From: Vreelandella songnenensis
Lineage (GTDB): Bacteria; Pseudomonadota; Gammaproteobacteria; Pseudomonadales; Halomonadaceae
Direction: 5' to 3'
DNA: 64,000 nucleotides
Assembly: GCF_003002925.1 (NCBI RefSeq)
Contig: NZ_PVTK01000002.1
Location: 248,001-312,000 of the forward strand
Under the pieces are notes generated by a model that searched no databases, was not told the origin of the DNA, and saw only the letters and a program-made list of their open reading frames with translations. Positions 36,690-47,435 of the stretch are shown piece after piece. Every line of letters begins with the position of its first letter. Position 1 is the first letter of the stretch. A program made the translations under genes and the position numbers.

Positions 36690-36716
36690 CTTGACGATAC
36701 TTAGGAGAACGTGAGC

Positions 36717-37010
36717 ATGAAAATCCGTCCTTTGCACGATCGCGTCGTAGTTCGCCGCGTGGAAGAAGAACAGAAAACGGCTGGCGGCATCGTTCTGCCA
36801 GGCAATGCACAAGAAAAGCCCACGCGTGGCGAAGTTCTTGCAGTAGGTAACGGTCGCATTCTCGATAACGGCGAAGTTCGTCCGCTGGACGTCAAAGTTG
36901 GCGACAGCGTGATTTTCAAAGATGGCTTTGGTGTCGAGAAGCAGAAAATCGACGGCGAAGAAGTACTGATCATGAGTGAAACCGATATCCTGGCGGTCGT
37001 TGAAGGCTAA
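36717..37010 (+). CDS. groES: Co-chaperonin GroES
   Basis: Seven-membered lid of the GroEL chaperonin. The 97-residue protein starts [18 protein letters not shown] and has the mobile loop [18 protein letters not shown] (about 19-37). The roof-region [14 protein letters not shown] and the C-terminal [11 protein letters not shown] are also present. The ATG at 36717 was preferred to the GTG 6 bp earlier because it matches the conserved N terminus and has AGGAG 9 bp upstream. It is co-transcribed with groEL from a sigma32-type promoter. Confidence 0.98.
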   Translation: MKIRPLHDRVVVRRVEEEQKTAGGIVLPGNAQEKPTRGEVLAVGNGRILDNGEVRPLDVKVGDSVIFKDGFGVEKQKIDGEEVLIMSETDILAVVEG

Positions 37011-37056
37011 TCATCGCCTCAACCATTTACGTTCACTTTTCATAATTCGATTTTAG

Positions 37057-38712
<1,656 letters not shown>

Positions 38713-38751
38713 TGCACCCCTGAGCCTATCGCTCTGACGTTTGACGTCATC

Positions 38752-38778
38752 AGAAACCCCGCCAAGTGCGGGGTTTCT
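38752..38778 (+). terminator. Intrinsic terminator of groESL
   Basis: An 11-bp stem AGAAACCCCGC (38752-38762) with GCGGGGTTTCT (38768-38778) around a 5-base loop. Confidence 0.85.
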
Positions 38779-38881
38779 GCTATTTACAGGCCCTCTTTCT
38801 CGCCTGCTTCAGCCCGCCTTTCGATTTAAAAGCGTGCTACCATCTGCGCTTTGAACAAGCCGCTTTCAGGTCGCTATTACC

Positions 38882-39616
38882 GTGCTATCCACTATTCGTA
38901 TTGTGCTCGTGCAAACCTTCCATCCAGGCAATATCGGCGCTACGGCGCGCGCCATGAAAACCATGGGGTTGACCAATCTGGTGCTGGTCAATCCGCGCTG
39001 CTTCCCTGATGAAGAAGCCACACGGCTGGCCGCTGGTGCCACGGATGTACTGGAGAGCGCCCAGGTGGTTGCAAGCCTTGAAGAAGCGGTCAGCGACTGC
39101 GTACAGGTCGTCGGTGCCAGCGCTCGGTTGCGCAGCCTGCCACTACCTCACTTCGATGAACCCGATGAAATGGCCCAAAGCGTTATCCAGAACGCCCATC
39201 AGGCGCCGGTCGCGCTGGTGTTTGGACGCGAACGCTCCGGCTTGACCAACGATGAAATTCGCTGCTGCACTCATCAAGTCAGCATCCCGGCCAACCCGGA
39301 CTACGGTATTCTGAACTTGTCTCAAGCGGTGCAGATCCTCGCCTACGAGGTGCACCGCGCTTGGCGCAAACAGGCAGAGAGCGGCTTCACCTACCAACGC
39401 CCGCTGGACGCCACCCCTCCCAGCCGTGAGCAGTTTGGTCATTTTCAAGCCCATCTGGGGCGGCTGATGCAGCAAAGTGGCTTTCTCACCCAGCCCCATG
39501 CGCGTACCGAAGAGCAGCTCCAAGCGCTTTTCTCCCGTGCCCAGCCCAGCCGCAAGGAGCTTTCGTTGTTGCGCGGGCTACTCAGCGCCTTTGAAGCTCA
39601 CCTGCCCGATAAGTAG
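38882..39616 (+). CDS. trmJ: tRNA (cytidine/uridine-32) 2'-O-methyltransferase TrmJ
   Basis: SPOUT-fold methyltransferase acting on ribose 32 of several tRNAs. The 244-residue protein begins at a GTG (38882) with MLSTIRIVLVQTFHPGNIGATARAM, the family N terminus. The knot motifs LVFGRERSGLTNDEI (about 116) and IPANPDYGILNLSQAVQILAYE (about 137) form the SAM site. The C-terminal helical extension (about 180-244) is typical. No strong ribosome site is seen, but no other start fits the conserved N terminus. Confidence 0.95.
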   Translation: MLSTIRIVLVQTFHPGNIGATARAMKTMGLTNLVLVNPRCFPDEEATRLAAGATDVLESAQVVASLEEAVSDCVQVVGASARLRSLPLPHFDEPDEMAQSVIQNAHQAPVALVFGRERSGLTNDEIRCCTHQVSIPANPDYGILNLSQAVQILAYEVHRAWRKQAESGFTYQRPLDATPPSREQFGHFQAHLGRLMQQSGFLTQPHARTEEQLQALFSRAQPSRKELSLLRGLLSAFEAHLPDK

Positions 39617-39623
39617 TCATGCA

Positions 39624-39650
39624 AAAAGGGCAGCCAATGGCTGCCCTTTT
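39624..39650. terminator. Bidirectional terminator between trmJ and the antiporter
   Basis: A perfect 12-bp stem AAAAGGGCAGCC (39624-39635) with GGCTGCCCTTTT (39639-39650). The A and T ends provide U-runs on both strands, fitting the convergent genes. Confidence 0.92.
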
Positions 39651-39684
39651 CAATCGTGTGTTTTTTAGAGACACGGGGTAGCGA

Positions 39685-41031
39685 TCAAAGCGTCATCGCC
39701 GCCAGCCAGCCGAAGGCGATCAGCGGCAGGTTATAGTGCAAAAAGGTAGGCACTACGCTGTCCCAGATATGGTCGTGCTGACCATCCACGTTCAGACCCG
39801 AGGTGGGGCCAAGCGTCGAGTCAGAGGCGGGCGACCCCGCGTCCCCCAGTGCGGCTGCCGTACCCACCAGCACGACCGTCGCCAAGGGCGAAAAGCCGAA
39901 CTGAACGGCCAGGGGCACAAAGATCGCGGCAATGATCGGAATGGTCGAGAAAGATGAACCGATGCCCAGGGTGATGAACAGTCCCACCAGCAGCATGACC
40001 AAGGCAGCAACACCCCGGTTATCACCGAAAATCTCGAAGGCTCCCGCTACCAGCGCATCGATATCGCCGGTCGCTTTCATGACTTCGGCAAAACCCGCCG
40101 CCGAGATCATGATAAAGCCAATCAGCGCCATCATGCGCATGCCGCTGGTGAAGAGACCATCCGCTTCACGCCACTTGAAAATGCCGCCCAGCGAAAGCAG
40201 GCCGATGCCCACCAGACCGCCCAGAATCATTGACCCGCTATAAAGCTGCAGCCCCAGCGCTGCCACGATCGCCACGCCGGACATGACAAGCCCCAGCGCA
40301 TGCGGCCTGGCCGGCGTATGGACATGCTGAGCCTGGTTCATGGCCAGATCCTTGCTGGCGTACTCGCGCCGCCCGCGATAGCTGAAAAACAGCGCCACGA
40401 TAAGCCCCACCGCCATGCCACCTACCGGAATCGCCATGCCCATGGGCACCATGCTACGGGTAATCTCGAGCCCCAGCGGCTGGCCTGCGCTATTGAGGTT
40501 GGCCAGCAGAATATCGTTCAGAAAGATCGCTCCAAACCCGACAGGGAGCAGCATGTAGGGTGCCGTCAAGCCAAACGTCAGCGCGCAGGCCACCGCCCGG
40601 CGATCCAGCTGCAGCCGATTCATTACGGTCAGCAGTGGCGGAATCAACACGGGGATGAACGCAATATGCACCGGAATCGCGTTTTGTGAAGAAATGGCCA
40701 CCAGCAGCACAGCGCCCAGCAGGAGCATCTTGACCCGCGCCTGATGCGTCTCGGTGGCTTCCTTTCCCAACAGGGTGATCAACCGGTTCGCCAGCATGTC
40801 CGGCAACCCGGAACGCGATATCGCCACGGCGAAAGCCCCAAGCGTTGCGTACGCCAGCGCTACTTGGGCACCGCCACCAACGCCGCTGTTGAAGGCATCC
40901 AGAGTCTGATCAAGCGACAACCCGCCTACCAGCCCACCCACCAGGGCACCTACCACCAGCGCAAAGACGACAGACACGCGTAAAAGTGACAGCACTACCA
41001 TTACGAGCACTGCAAGAATGACTGCATTCAT
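39685..41031 (-). CDS. Na+/H+ antiporter family protein (NhaC-like superfamily)
   Basis: Polytopic membrane protein of 448 residues with about 11-12 hydrophobic segments. It has the segments [19 protein letters not shown] and [21 protein letters not shown], and the conserved [20 protein letters not shown] stretch near residue 390. These occur in the group of transporters annotated as the Na+/H+ antiporter family. It likely exports sodium against protons, fitting a halophile. The exact ion and whether it instead carries an organic acid cannot be told from sequence. It is a single gene, convergent with trmJ. Confidence 0.82.
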   Translation of the reverse strand: MNAVILAVLVMVVLSLLRVSVVFALVVGALVGGLVGGLSLDQTLDAFNSGVGGGAQVALAYATLGAFAVAISRSGLPDMLANRLITLLGKEATETHQARVKMLLLGAVLLVAISSQNAIPVHIAFIPVLIPPLLTVMNRLQLDRRAVACALTFGLTAPYMLLPVGFGAIFLNDILLANLNSAGQPLGLEITRSMVPMGMAIPVGGMAVGLIVALFFSYRGRREYASKDLAMNQAQHVHTPARPHALGLVMSGVAIVAALGLQLYSGSMILGGLVGIGLLSLGGIFKWREADGLFTSGMRMMALIGFIMISAAGFAEVMKATGDIDALVAGAFEIFGDNRGVAALVMLLVGLFITLGIGSSFSTIPIIAAIFVPLAVQFGFSPLATVVLVGTAAALGDAGSPASDSTLGPTSGLNVDGQHDHIWDSVVPTFLHYNLPLIAFGWLAAMTL

Positions 41032-41353
41032 GAAGATCCCTAACTATTGAGAGGTCATTGACGGCGAAGGGGGCGGATTTTAACAGATTGAAAGTACAAA
41101 CCTGAAATTACCCAGAAGCAGTGAGTCATATTGCTCTTCTACTGACAGCTTCTAAAAACGCGGAACGCATGCGATAGTGAATATGCATTCATGACATGCA
41201 AAAAATGATGCGCTGAAAACCAACGTACAAAAAAGACAGGTTGTCTCCCCACTTCCACAAGACTGAAGAAACCGAGCCAGCATGACGCTTATCTATCGTT
41301 AACCAGCTGATTCATGTCATTTATCAATATTTATGCAGTAAATAACCGCTAAG
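41032..41353. other. Divergent intergenic region, no gene seen
   Basis: About 320 bp between the leftward antiporter and the rightward K+ channel. It is AT-rich with several short ATG-containing frames of fewer than 10 codons and no clear RNA gene. It presumably holds promoters for both directions; no convincing -35/-10 pair was found by eye. Confidence 0.5.
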
Positions 41354-41803
41354 ATGACTATTCCTTACCCCGAGCATATCGCCATGGTGGTAACGACTTT
41401 CTTCACCGTCGTCATTGCCGTCATGCTTCATTATGAAGCCTTGTGGCTCATATCACGTCAGATAGACAAGTCTCGTAGACCCCACCGTCAGCGCATTCTG
41501 GGCATGGCGTTTGGCGTTCTGATGACACACATTGTCGAAATCTGGCTGTTTGGAATCACTGGCTGGTGTCTTACTGATCAACTGGGCATAGGCGCCCTAT
41601 ACGGCTATGAGAGTTTCAATGTACTCGACTTCATCTTCTTTTCAGCGGTGACCTATACCACGGTAGGCTATGGCGATATCTATGCCGTAGGCCCTGTTCG
41701 CTTCTTGTACGGAACGCTGGCACTCACCGGTTTTGTGCTGATTACCTGGTCGGCATCGTTCACCTTTATAGAAATGCAAAAGCACTGGCGGGTCGGAAGA
41801 TAA
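41354..41803 (+). CDS. Two-helix potassium channel (Ion_trans_2 type)
   Basis: A 149-residue membrane protein whose C-terminal half is a K+ channel pore: YTTVGYGDIYAV contains the TVGYGD selectivity filter (about residue 99) between two helices. One further hydrophobic N-terminal helix (about 9-29) makes roughly three or four segments. No RCK or other gating domain follows. The gene ends 22 bp before a CPA2-type antiporter with a C-terminal nucleotide-binding domain, and the two are likely co-transcribed. K+ conduction is predicted; the physiological trigger is not visible. Confidence 0.88.
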   Translation: MTIPYPEHIAMVVTTFFTVVIAVMLHYEALWLISRQIDKSRRPHRQRILGMAFGVLMTHIVEIWLFGITGWCLTDQLGIGALYGYESFNVLDFIFFSAVTYTTVGYGDIYAVGPVRFLYGTLALTGFVLITWSASFTFIEMQKHWRVGR

Positions 41804-41825
41804 CCAGCGCGACAAGGGAATTGGC

Positions 41826-43379
41826 ATGTTTGAAGTGGTTATTCTATCGATAGCATTTATTTTCGGCATCGCAGCCCGCCAGCTTAGCCTACCGCCACTG
41901 GTCGGTTTTCTAGCCGCCGGGTTCGCACTCAATGCTATTGGTCCGGCTATCGGCCTCCCTGCCAATGCAGGGCCCCTGCTTGAACACCTGGCTCACCTGG
42001 GCGTATTGCTGCTGCTGTTTACCATTGGCCTGAAACTCAATATACGCAGCTTGGCAGAGCCGGTTGTGCTGGGCAGCGCCTTCATCCATCTGGCGATTAC
42101 CTGCCTGCTGTTTACAGCGGGTTTTAGCATCTTTCTTTCACTGCCTCTTGATAAGGCAATACTTCTCTCTGTTGCCCTCTCCTTCTCGAGCACAGTGCTG
42201 GCCGCCAAGGTACTGGAGGGCAAGCGTGAACTGCGCGCTCTGCATGGTCGAATTGCGATTGGAATATTGATCATTCAGGACCTGGTAGCGCTGGCGGTGC
42301 TTAGTGCCTACAGCGGTATTTCGCCAAGTCCCTGGGCGCTGCTGGTTTTCCTGCTGCCACTGACAAGACCGCTTCTCTATTGGCTGATGAGCGCTGCCCA
42401 GCATGACGAGCTACTTGTGCTATTCGGTGCCGTGCTGGCTATCGCAGTAGGCGGCATGGGCTTCGAGGCGATAGGTTTGAGCTCAGAAGTCGGTGCCTTG
42501 GTCATGGGCCTGCTGCTTGCCAGGCATCCGCGCGCGCAAGAATTATCCAAGGCACTCTGGGGGCTCAAGGAAGTGCTGCTGATAAGCTTTTTCCTGCAGA
42601 TCGGCATGGCAGGCCTGCCTGACAAGGAGGCGCTTGTGTTTGCGGTAGCGCTGGCGTTGCTGCTTCCATTGAAAGGTGCTCTGTTTTTCGGGCTACTTAT
42701 CGCCTTTCGCATCCGCGCACGCAACGCTTTTCTGGGTGGATTGAGCCTGGCGGCCTATAGCGAGTTTGGTCTGATTGTAGCGGCCAGCATCTTACCGGAT
42801 TGGCTGGTTCCGCTGGCCATTACCGTTGCCCTCTCTTTTGTGATCGCCGCGCCCCTTAACCGTATTGCCCACCGTCTTTTTGATCGCTGGGAGCCGGTTC
42901 TACTGAAGTTCGAGCGTCAGGCAAGTCACCTGGATGAGCAGCCTGTGGCATTGGGCGCTGCCGCTGTACTGGTGCTGGGCATGGGACGCACCGGCAATGC
43001 TGCCTACGACTTTTTCGCCGGCAAGGGATTGGCTGTTGCAGGGATTGATTCAGACCCCAACAAGACCGATGCCCAGAGGCAGGTATTCTATGGCGATATT
43101 GAAGACGTAGGCTTCTGGCACCACCTGGACATCTCAGACCTTGTCGCCGTGACGTTGGCAACTCCGGAGCTTGAAAGCAAGCTGATCGCTACCCGCGAAT
43201 TGCGTAAGGCGGGCTTCAAGGGGCATATCATTGCCGGCATTCATTTCAATGATGAAGCCGCCCCGCTTCACGACGCCGGTGTCGATCAAACGTATCTGCT
43301 GATGGCCGGCGCCGGTATCGGGATTGCTGAAAAGACCTGGGAAAGCCTGCAGCAGACAACGCTTCAAATACGACGGTGA
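41826..43379 (+). CDS. CPA2 family monovalent cation:proton antiporter with TrkA-N domain
   Basis: Kef/YbaL-type transporter of 517 residues: about 12 membrane helices (1-365) followed by a Rossmann NAD-binding TrkA-N domain starting at VLVLGMGRTGNAAYDFF (about 382). In this family the domain senses NAD(H) or other ligands and gates K+ (or Na+)/H+ exchange. The membrane part carries LSSEVGALVMGLLLARHP and the conserved unwound-helix residues. It is paired with the K+ channel gene upstream (22 bp apart). Its last 16 bp overlap, tail to tail, the end of the metal permease gene on the opposite strand. Confidence 0.9.
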   Translation: MFEVVILSIAFIFGIAARQLSLPPLVGFLAAGFALNAIGPAIGLPANAGPLLEHLAHLGVLLLLFTIGLKLNIRSLAEPVVLGSAFIHLAITCLLFTAGFSIFLSLPLDKAILLSVALSFSSTVLAAKVLEGKRELRALHGRIAIGILIIQDLVALAVLSAYSGISPSPWALLVFLLPLTRPLLYWLMSAAQHDELLVLFGAVLAIAVGGMGFEAIGLSSEVGALVMGLLLARHPRAQELSKALWGLKEVLLISFFLQIGMAGLPDKEALVFAVALALLLPLKGALFFGLLIAFRIRARNAFLGGLSLAAYSEFGLIVAASILPDWLVPLAITVALSFVIAAPLNRIAHRLFDRWEPVLLKFERQASHLDEQPVALGAAAVLVLGMGRTGNAAYDFFAGKGLAVAGIDSDPNKTDAQRQVFYGDIEDVGFWHHLDISDLVAVTLATPELESKLIATRELRKAGFKGHIIAGIHFNDEAAPLHDAGVDQTYLLMAGAGIGIAEKTWESLQQTTLQIRR

Positions 43380-44308
43380 CCGGTTCGGTGGCGTAACGAG
43401 CGCATGAGAACACCTTGCTTGGGAGAAAACAGCAGGGCCATGATAAAGAACCCGAACGCCACCAGCACAATGGCCCCGCCGGACGCCACGTTGAACACCA
43501 CTGACAGCCAAAGGCCAATTACCGCCGAGCACACCCCGATAGAGACCGAGATCGACAGCATGATCTTGAAACGGTCAGTGAGCAGATGTGCGGTCGCCCC
43601 CGGTGTGATCAGCATGGCCACGACCAGAATGATACCGACGGTTTCCAGGCTGGCAACAATCGTCAAGGTCAGCAGAAGAATCAGACCGTAATGGATGATC
43701 TGAGTGTTGAAGCCGAGCGCCTGGGCCTGCTGGGGGTCGAAGGCGTAGAGCAGCAGCGGCCGGTAAGCCAGCCATACCGTAAGAATGGCGATGACGCTGG
43801 CCACGAACGTCAGCATCAAGGCGGAATGCTTGACGCCCAGCACGTTGCCAAACAGGATATGCATCAAGTGAGTGCTTGACGCGAGCTTGCTGATAATCAC
43901 CACGCCAAGTGCAAAGGATGCGGTAAACATCAACCCCATGGCGGCATCCGCCTTGATGCGCGTATTGCGCTCGATCGCCCCGATACCCACCGAGGTCAGC
44001 GCACCGGTAATGAACGCCCCCACAAAAAACGGCCAGCCGAGCAGGTAGGCAATCGCCACGCCCGGCAGCACGGCGTGAGAGATCGCATCGCCCAGAAGCG
44101 ACCAGCGCTTGAGCACTACATAGCACGAGAGCATGCCGCAAATGGCACCTACCAATACCGAGGTGAGCAGCGCACGCTGCATGAAGGCGTATTGAAAGGC
44201 ATCGGATACGCTGTCAGGCAGCAGGTTAACCACTGCCATCAGTGCTGCGATCAATCCACTCACCAGCGCATCGCTGAACGCTTCAATTATCAACATACTT
44301 TCCGCCAC
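43364..44308 (-). CDS. Manganese ABC transporter, permease
   Basis: Membrane subunit of a metal ABC-3 family importer, 314 residues with about 8-9 helices. Family segments include SLLGDAISHAVLPGVAIAYLLG, GAIERNTRIKADAAMGL (coupling region), and TVGIILVVAMLITPGATAHLL. Manganese is favoured over zinc because the operon is divergent from mntR and the partner binding protein has the His-His-Glu-Asp ligand set. The start lies 5 bp after the ATPase gene. The gene end overlaps the antiporter gene by 16 bp in antisense. Confidence 0.9.
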   Translation of the reverse strand: MAESMLIIEAFSDALVSGLIAALMAVVNLLPDSVSDAFQYAFMQRALLTSVLVGAICGMLSCYVVLKRWSLLGDAISHAVLPGVAIAYLLGWPFFVGAFITGALTSVGIGAIERNTRIKADAAMGLMFTASFALGVVIISKLASSTHLMHILFGNVLGVKHSALMLTFVASVIAILTVWLAYRPLLLYAFDPQQAQALGFNTQIIHYGLILLLTLTIVASLETVGIILVVAMLITPGATAHLLTDRFKIMLSISVSIGVCSAVIGLWLSVVFNVASGGAIVLVAFGFFIMALLFSPKQGVLMRSLRHRTGHRRI

Positions 44309-44313
44309 GTTGG

Positions 44314-45141
44314 TTACCCCTGCGCCGGGCTATAAGAAGCGGCCGGCACCGTTTGGCGATCTGTCGCAGTCTGCTCGATTGAACTGACGGCAAGTTCAGC
44401 CAGTTTTGCTTCACTCAGCATTTCCTCCGGCGTACCGGTACCGCGTATGAACCGGTTGATCAGCACCACGTGGTCCACGTAAAGGCGTGCCCCTGGCATA
44501 TCATGGGTGACCATGATCACCGTCTTGCCCGCTTCCCGCTCACGGCGAAGCACTGCCAGAATCAGTTTCTCGCTAGGTGGATCGACACCGGCCAGCGGCT
44601 CGTCCAGCAGCAGGATGCTGGCCTGCTGCGCCAGCGCACGGGCCAGCAGTACCCGTTTTTTCTGGCCGCCAGAAAGTGCTCCAATCGGCCGCGCGGCATG
44701 CTCACGCATGTCCACCGCCACCAGTGCGTCATGTACCGCTTCGGCATGTCTAACATGGTGCCAACGTGACGGCAGCAGCCGGCGCCAAAGCGCATCCTTA
44801 CGCATGTGTCCATAGCGCCCGCCCATGACGGTATCCCACACGGAAACGGGAAAATCCCATTCGATCGCTTCACGCTGGGCCATATAGGCGATCTGCCCTG
44901 CCCGGCGATGCTTGCCAATCGGCTCGCCAAAGGCATTCACCCGGCCTTCAAGCGCTTTCATGCTACCCGTCAGCACGTGAAACAGCGTCGATTTACCCGC
45001 ACCATTCGGGCCTACAATTGCGGTCCACTTGCCCGTGGGAAAGACAAGATTGATATTTTCCAGCACGGTCTGGCGCTGATAGGCCGCATAGAGCCCCTGC
45101 ACTTCAATAGCGGCCACCGGATGGGGCATCTCGTTTTTCAT
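44314..45141 (-). CDS. Manganese ABC transporter, ATP-binding protein
   Basis: ATPase of 275 residues that powers the metal importer. Walker A is VGPNGAGKSTLF (about 41), the signature is ALSGGQKKRVLLARALA (about 157), Walker B is SILLLDEPLAGVD, and the switch histidine is in VTHDM. A C-terminal tail of about 40 residues past the core is longer than usual and not conserved. It sits between the binding-protein and permease genes with 5-bp gaps, a single operon read leftward from the mntR-facing promoter. Confidence 0.92.
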   Translation of the reverse strand: MKNEMPHPVAAIEVQGLYAAYQRQTVLENINLVFPTGKWTAIVGPNGAGKSTLFHVLTGSMKALEGRVNAFGEPIGKHRRAGQIAYMAQREAIEWDFPVSVWDTVMGGRYGHMRKDALWRRLLPSRWHHVRHAEAVHDALVAVDMREHAARPIGALSGGQKKRVLLARALAQQASILLLDEPLAGVDPPSEKLILAVLRREREAGKTVIMVTHDMPGARLYVDHVVLINRFIRGTGTPEEMLSEAKLAELAVSSIEQTATDRQTVPAASYSPAQG

Positions 45142-45146
45142 CGTTA

Positions 45147-46064
45147 CTACTCGCCCTTCAAGGAGCGATGCAGCAGCTCGGCATTATGGCGCTGCATCGC
45201 GAAATAGTCGCCCGCCTCGCCATCGGGTTCACTCAGGGAATCCACGTAGAGCGGGCCTGCCACCGGGATACCGGTATCTTCAGCGAGACTCGATACATAG
45301 CGATCAGACGTCGTGCTCTCCCAGAACATCGCCGCAGGCTGACGCTCGTTGATCATGTCGATAACGCGCATCAGTTGGCGCGGCGATCCTTCTGTTTCAG
45401 CGTTATTGCCCCAGATGCCGTCGTGCTCGAAGCCGTAGGCATCTGAAAAGTAGAGAAAGGCCGCCTCGCTGGTAAGCAGTACCCGGCGTGATTCGGGAAT
45501 ATCGGCAAGTGTCTTCTGAAGTTCTTCATGAAGTGCCTCGAGCTCCGCCTCAACCTCACCGGCACGGGCCTGGATAGCGTCCGCCTGCTCGGGTAGTAGC
45601 GTTTCAAGCTCGTCGGCAATGACCTTTACATAGGCGATGGCGGCACGTGGGTCGGTCCACATATGGGGGTCCACATCGCCCTTGAGCTCACCAATCGCAA
45701 TATGCTGGGTGGGATAACCGGAGTCTTCAGCTACCGGTATGATAGGCGTGCTTTCCTGAATGGTGGCTTCTAGCTGACGCATCCACTGCTCGAGCTGGTA
45801 GCCGTTGTAGAACACGATATCGGCATCTTCAAGGGCAGCAAAATTATCCGGCGTCAGCTCCCACTCATGAACTTCGGCATTAACCGGTGTCAATACAGAG
45901 ACATGAGCATCGTCACCGGCAACCCGCGCGACCAGATCGCCCAGTACAGAGAACGTGGCGACCACGTTGACAGGTGGCGAAAGTGGCTCGGCATACGCCG
46001 TGGTCATGCCGCTCACGGCGGCCATCAGCACGCCCATTTTTAACCATGCCCTGCGCTGGCTCAT
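45147..46064 (-). CDS. Manganese ABC transporter, periplasmic substrate-binding protein
   Basis: Cluster A-I metal-binding protein of 305 residues with a signal peptide (residues 1-25, ending TAYA). Likely metal ligands are the histidine in EVHEWELTP (about 66), the histidine in VDPHMWTDP (about 133), the glutamate in LTSEAAFLYFSDAYG (about 199) and an aspartate near DSLSEPDGEAGDY (about 280). This is the set used for Mn/Fe. It lacks the long His-rich loop of zinc-specific ZnuA. First gene of the transporter operon, divergent from mntR. Confidence 0.92.
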   Translation of the reverse strand: MSQRRAWLKMGVLMAAVSGMTTAYAEPLSPPVNVVATFSVLGDLVARVAGDDAHVSVLTPVNAEVHEWELTPDNFAALEDADIVFYNGYQLEQWMRQLEATIQESTPIIPVAEDSGYPTQHIAIGELKGDVDPHMWTDPRAAIAYVKVIADELETLLPEQADAIQARAGEVEAELEALHEELQKTLADIPESRRVLLTSEAAFLYFSDAYGFEHDGIWGNNAETEGSPRQLMRVIDMINERQPAAMFWESTTSDRYVSSLAEDTGIPVAGPLYVDSLSEPDGEAGDYFAMQRHNAELLHRSLKGE

Positions 46065-46132
46065 GCCTTTACTCCGTAATGTGTCGCTTTGAATGTAACT
46101 TTAGCTCAACAAAAAAGCTTTGTGCAAATAGT

Positions 46133-46146
46133 TTAGCCTTGGCTAA
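46133..46146. promoter_or_regulatory. Candidate MntR operator between the transporter and mntR
   Basis: TTAGCC-TT-GGCTAA is a perfect 6-bp inverted repeat in the 149-bp divergent region, 68 bp upstream of mntR. Its AGC/GCT core and size resemble enteric MntR boxes. Regulation by MntR is inferred from position. Confidence 0.55.
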
Positions 46147-46213
46147 CAATGATACGCAAAAATGCGCTACTATCGCCCATTAGGGTTTCCATTCACCTTG
46201 ATATAGTTTGCTA

Positions 46214-46702
46214 ATGAGTGATCACGACCAGTCGCCCCATCTCACTGCCTCAAGCAGCAACAGTAATAGCGGCGATGCTTTACCGCCGGTTGGCGAGCAT
46301 GCTCGGCAGTATGAAACCGTGCGCAACGCGCACGAAACCGAACTGATTGAAGATTATGTCGAGCTGATTGGCGACCTGATCCAGCATCGCGGCGAAGCGC
46401 GCGCGGCGGACATTGCCACCCGCATGGGTGTCAGCCAGGCGACGGTGTCCAAGATGATCCGTCGCCTGAACGAGCTTGGTCTGGTCACCAGCAAGCCCTA
46501 CCGCTCGCTGTTTCTGACCGAGGAAGGCCAGAAGATGGCCGAAACCTCGCGCGCCCGGCACGATATCGTGCTGCATTTCCTGCGCGCTCTCGGGGTAAAC
46601 GACCACACCGCACGTATCGATGCTGAAGGCATGGAACACCATGTCAGCAATGAAACCCTCTCCATCATGCAGCGCTTCATCGACGAACAGACAAGACGTT
46701 GA
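46214..46702 (+). CDS. mntR: Manganese-responsive regulator MntR (DtxR family)
   Basis: Represses manganese uptake when Mn is plentiful. The 162-residue protein has an unusual Ser/Asn-rich N-terminal stretch (1-35). The winged helix GEARAADIATRMGVSQATVSKMI (given in part) and YRSLFLTEEGQKMA follow, then the dimer/metal domain with ARIDAEGMEHHVSNETL. The Glu and His residues there match the metal site of E. coli MntR. The ATG at 46214 was chosen over a TTG 6 bp earlier. It is divergent from the transporter operon, with a candidate operator between them. Confidence 0.94.
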   Translation: MSDHDQSPHLTASSSNSNSGDALPPVGEHARQYETVRNAHETELIEDYVELIGDLIQHRGEARAADIATRMGVSQATVSKMIRRLNELGLVTSKPYRSLFLTEEGQKMAETSRARHDIVLHFLRALGVNDHTARIDAEGMEHHVSNETLSIMQRFIDEQTRR

Positions 46703-46739
46703 GACGATATCTCAGCCAAGCAGTAGTATGTGCCTGGGC

Positions 46740-47435
46740 TCAATGATAGGCGTTAAGCCGATTCACCTGGGTGATACTGCCGTTCCAGATCATTTCCAGA
46801 TGCGTTGTCTGAATGATATCGCGCACGTGCAAGGGCGTCATGAGCGCCCAGCAAGTAGCGCCCGGCTCGCGTACCGAGCGATAGCGCAGCCCCGCTGAGC
46901 GCGCTTTCCTGACCGACCAGCCAAGTGCTCTGCCACAGCTATAGTCATCGGGTGTATAAACGGGGTGCGAATAATCAAGCGCCATTGCATCCCGACAACC
47001 GCGCTCATCGAACACGCACTTAAGTCCGCGAAACACAAAGCGTTCAAAATGTAGGCCCGCCACGTTTTGCCAATACGCCTGCTGATGATATTTCACCTCG
47101 GCAATCGCGGTTGCCAGGGCGTCCGCCACGTACAGCACTCCGAAACTGCCGTCGCTGAAGCGCGAGCCTTGCGGGTTTACATGGGTGAATGGTCCAACGG
47201 CGTAAGAGCAGCCTCGAATACCAAAGGGGATTTCCCGGGCGGGTAGCAGCGCCAGATTACCGACTTCGTTCTGAAGCCGGGGATTGGTCAGGGTTTGCAG
47301 AGCATGCAGCGCGGCGAATTCATTTTCATCGGCCACATCATCAAACAGGTCAATGGGCGGAAACTTGCTGTTGATCAGCCGGTAGCCCGTAACGATTTGC
47401 GCTGGACGCTCGGGTAGTGCTTCAGGCGTTACCAT
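46740..47435 (-). CDS. RES-domain toxin (NAD+-degrading type)
   Basis: Toxin half of a RES-Xre type II module. Characterised RES toxins degrade NAD+. The 231-residue protein has the family Arg in GYRLINSKFPP (about 19), FSDGSFGVLYVADALATAIAE (about 95) with the conserved Glu, and YRSVREPG near residue 189 with the Ser. It is the second gene, overlapping the antitoxin gene by 7 bp, the usual order for this family. It is convergent with mntR. Activity is inferred from the intact motifs. Confidence 0.88.
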   Translation of the reverse strand: MVTPEALPERPAQIVTGYRLINSKFPPIDLFDDVADENEFAALHALQTLTNPRLQNEVGNLALLPAREIPFGIRGCSYAVGPFTHVNPQGSRFSDGSFGVLYVADALATAIAEVKYHQQAYWQNVAGLHFERFVFRGLKCVFDERGCRDAMALDYSHPVYTPDDYSCGRALGWSVRKARSAGLRYRSVREPGATCWALMTPLHVRDIIQTTHLEMIWNGSITQVNRLNAYH

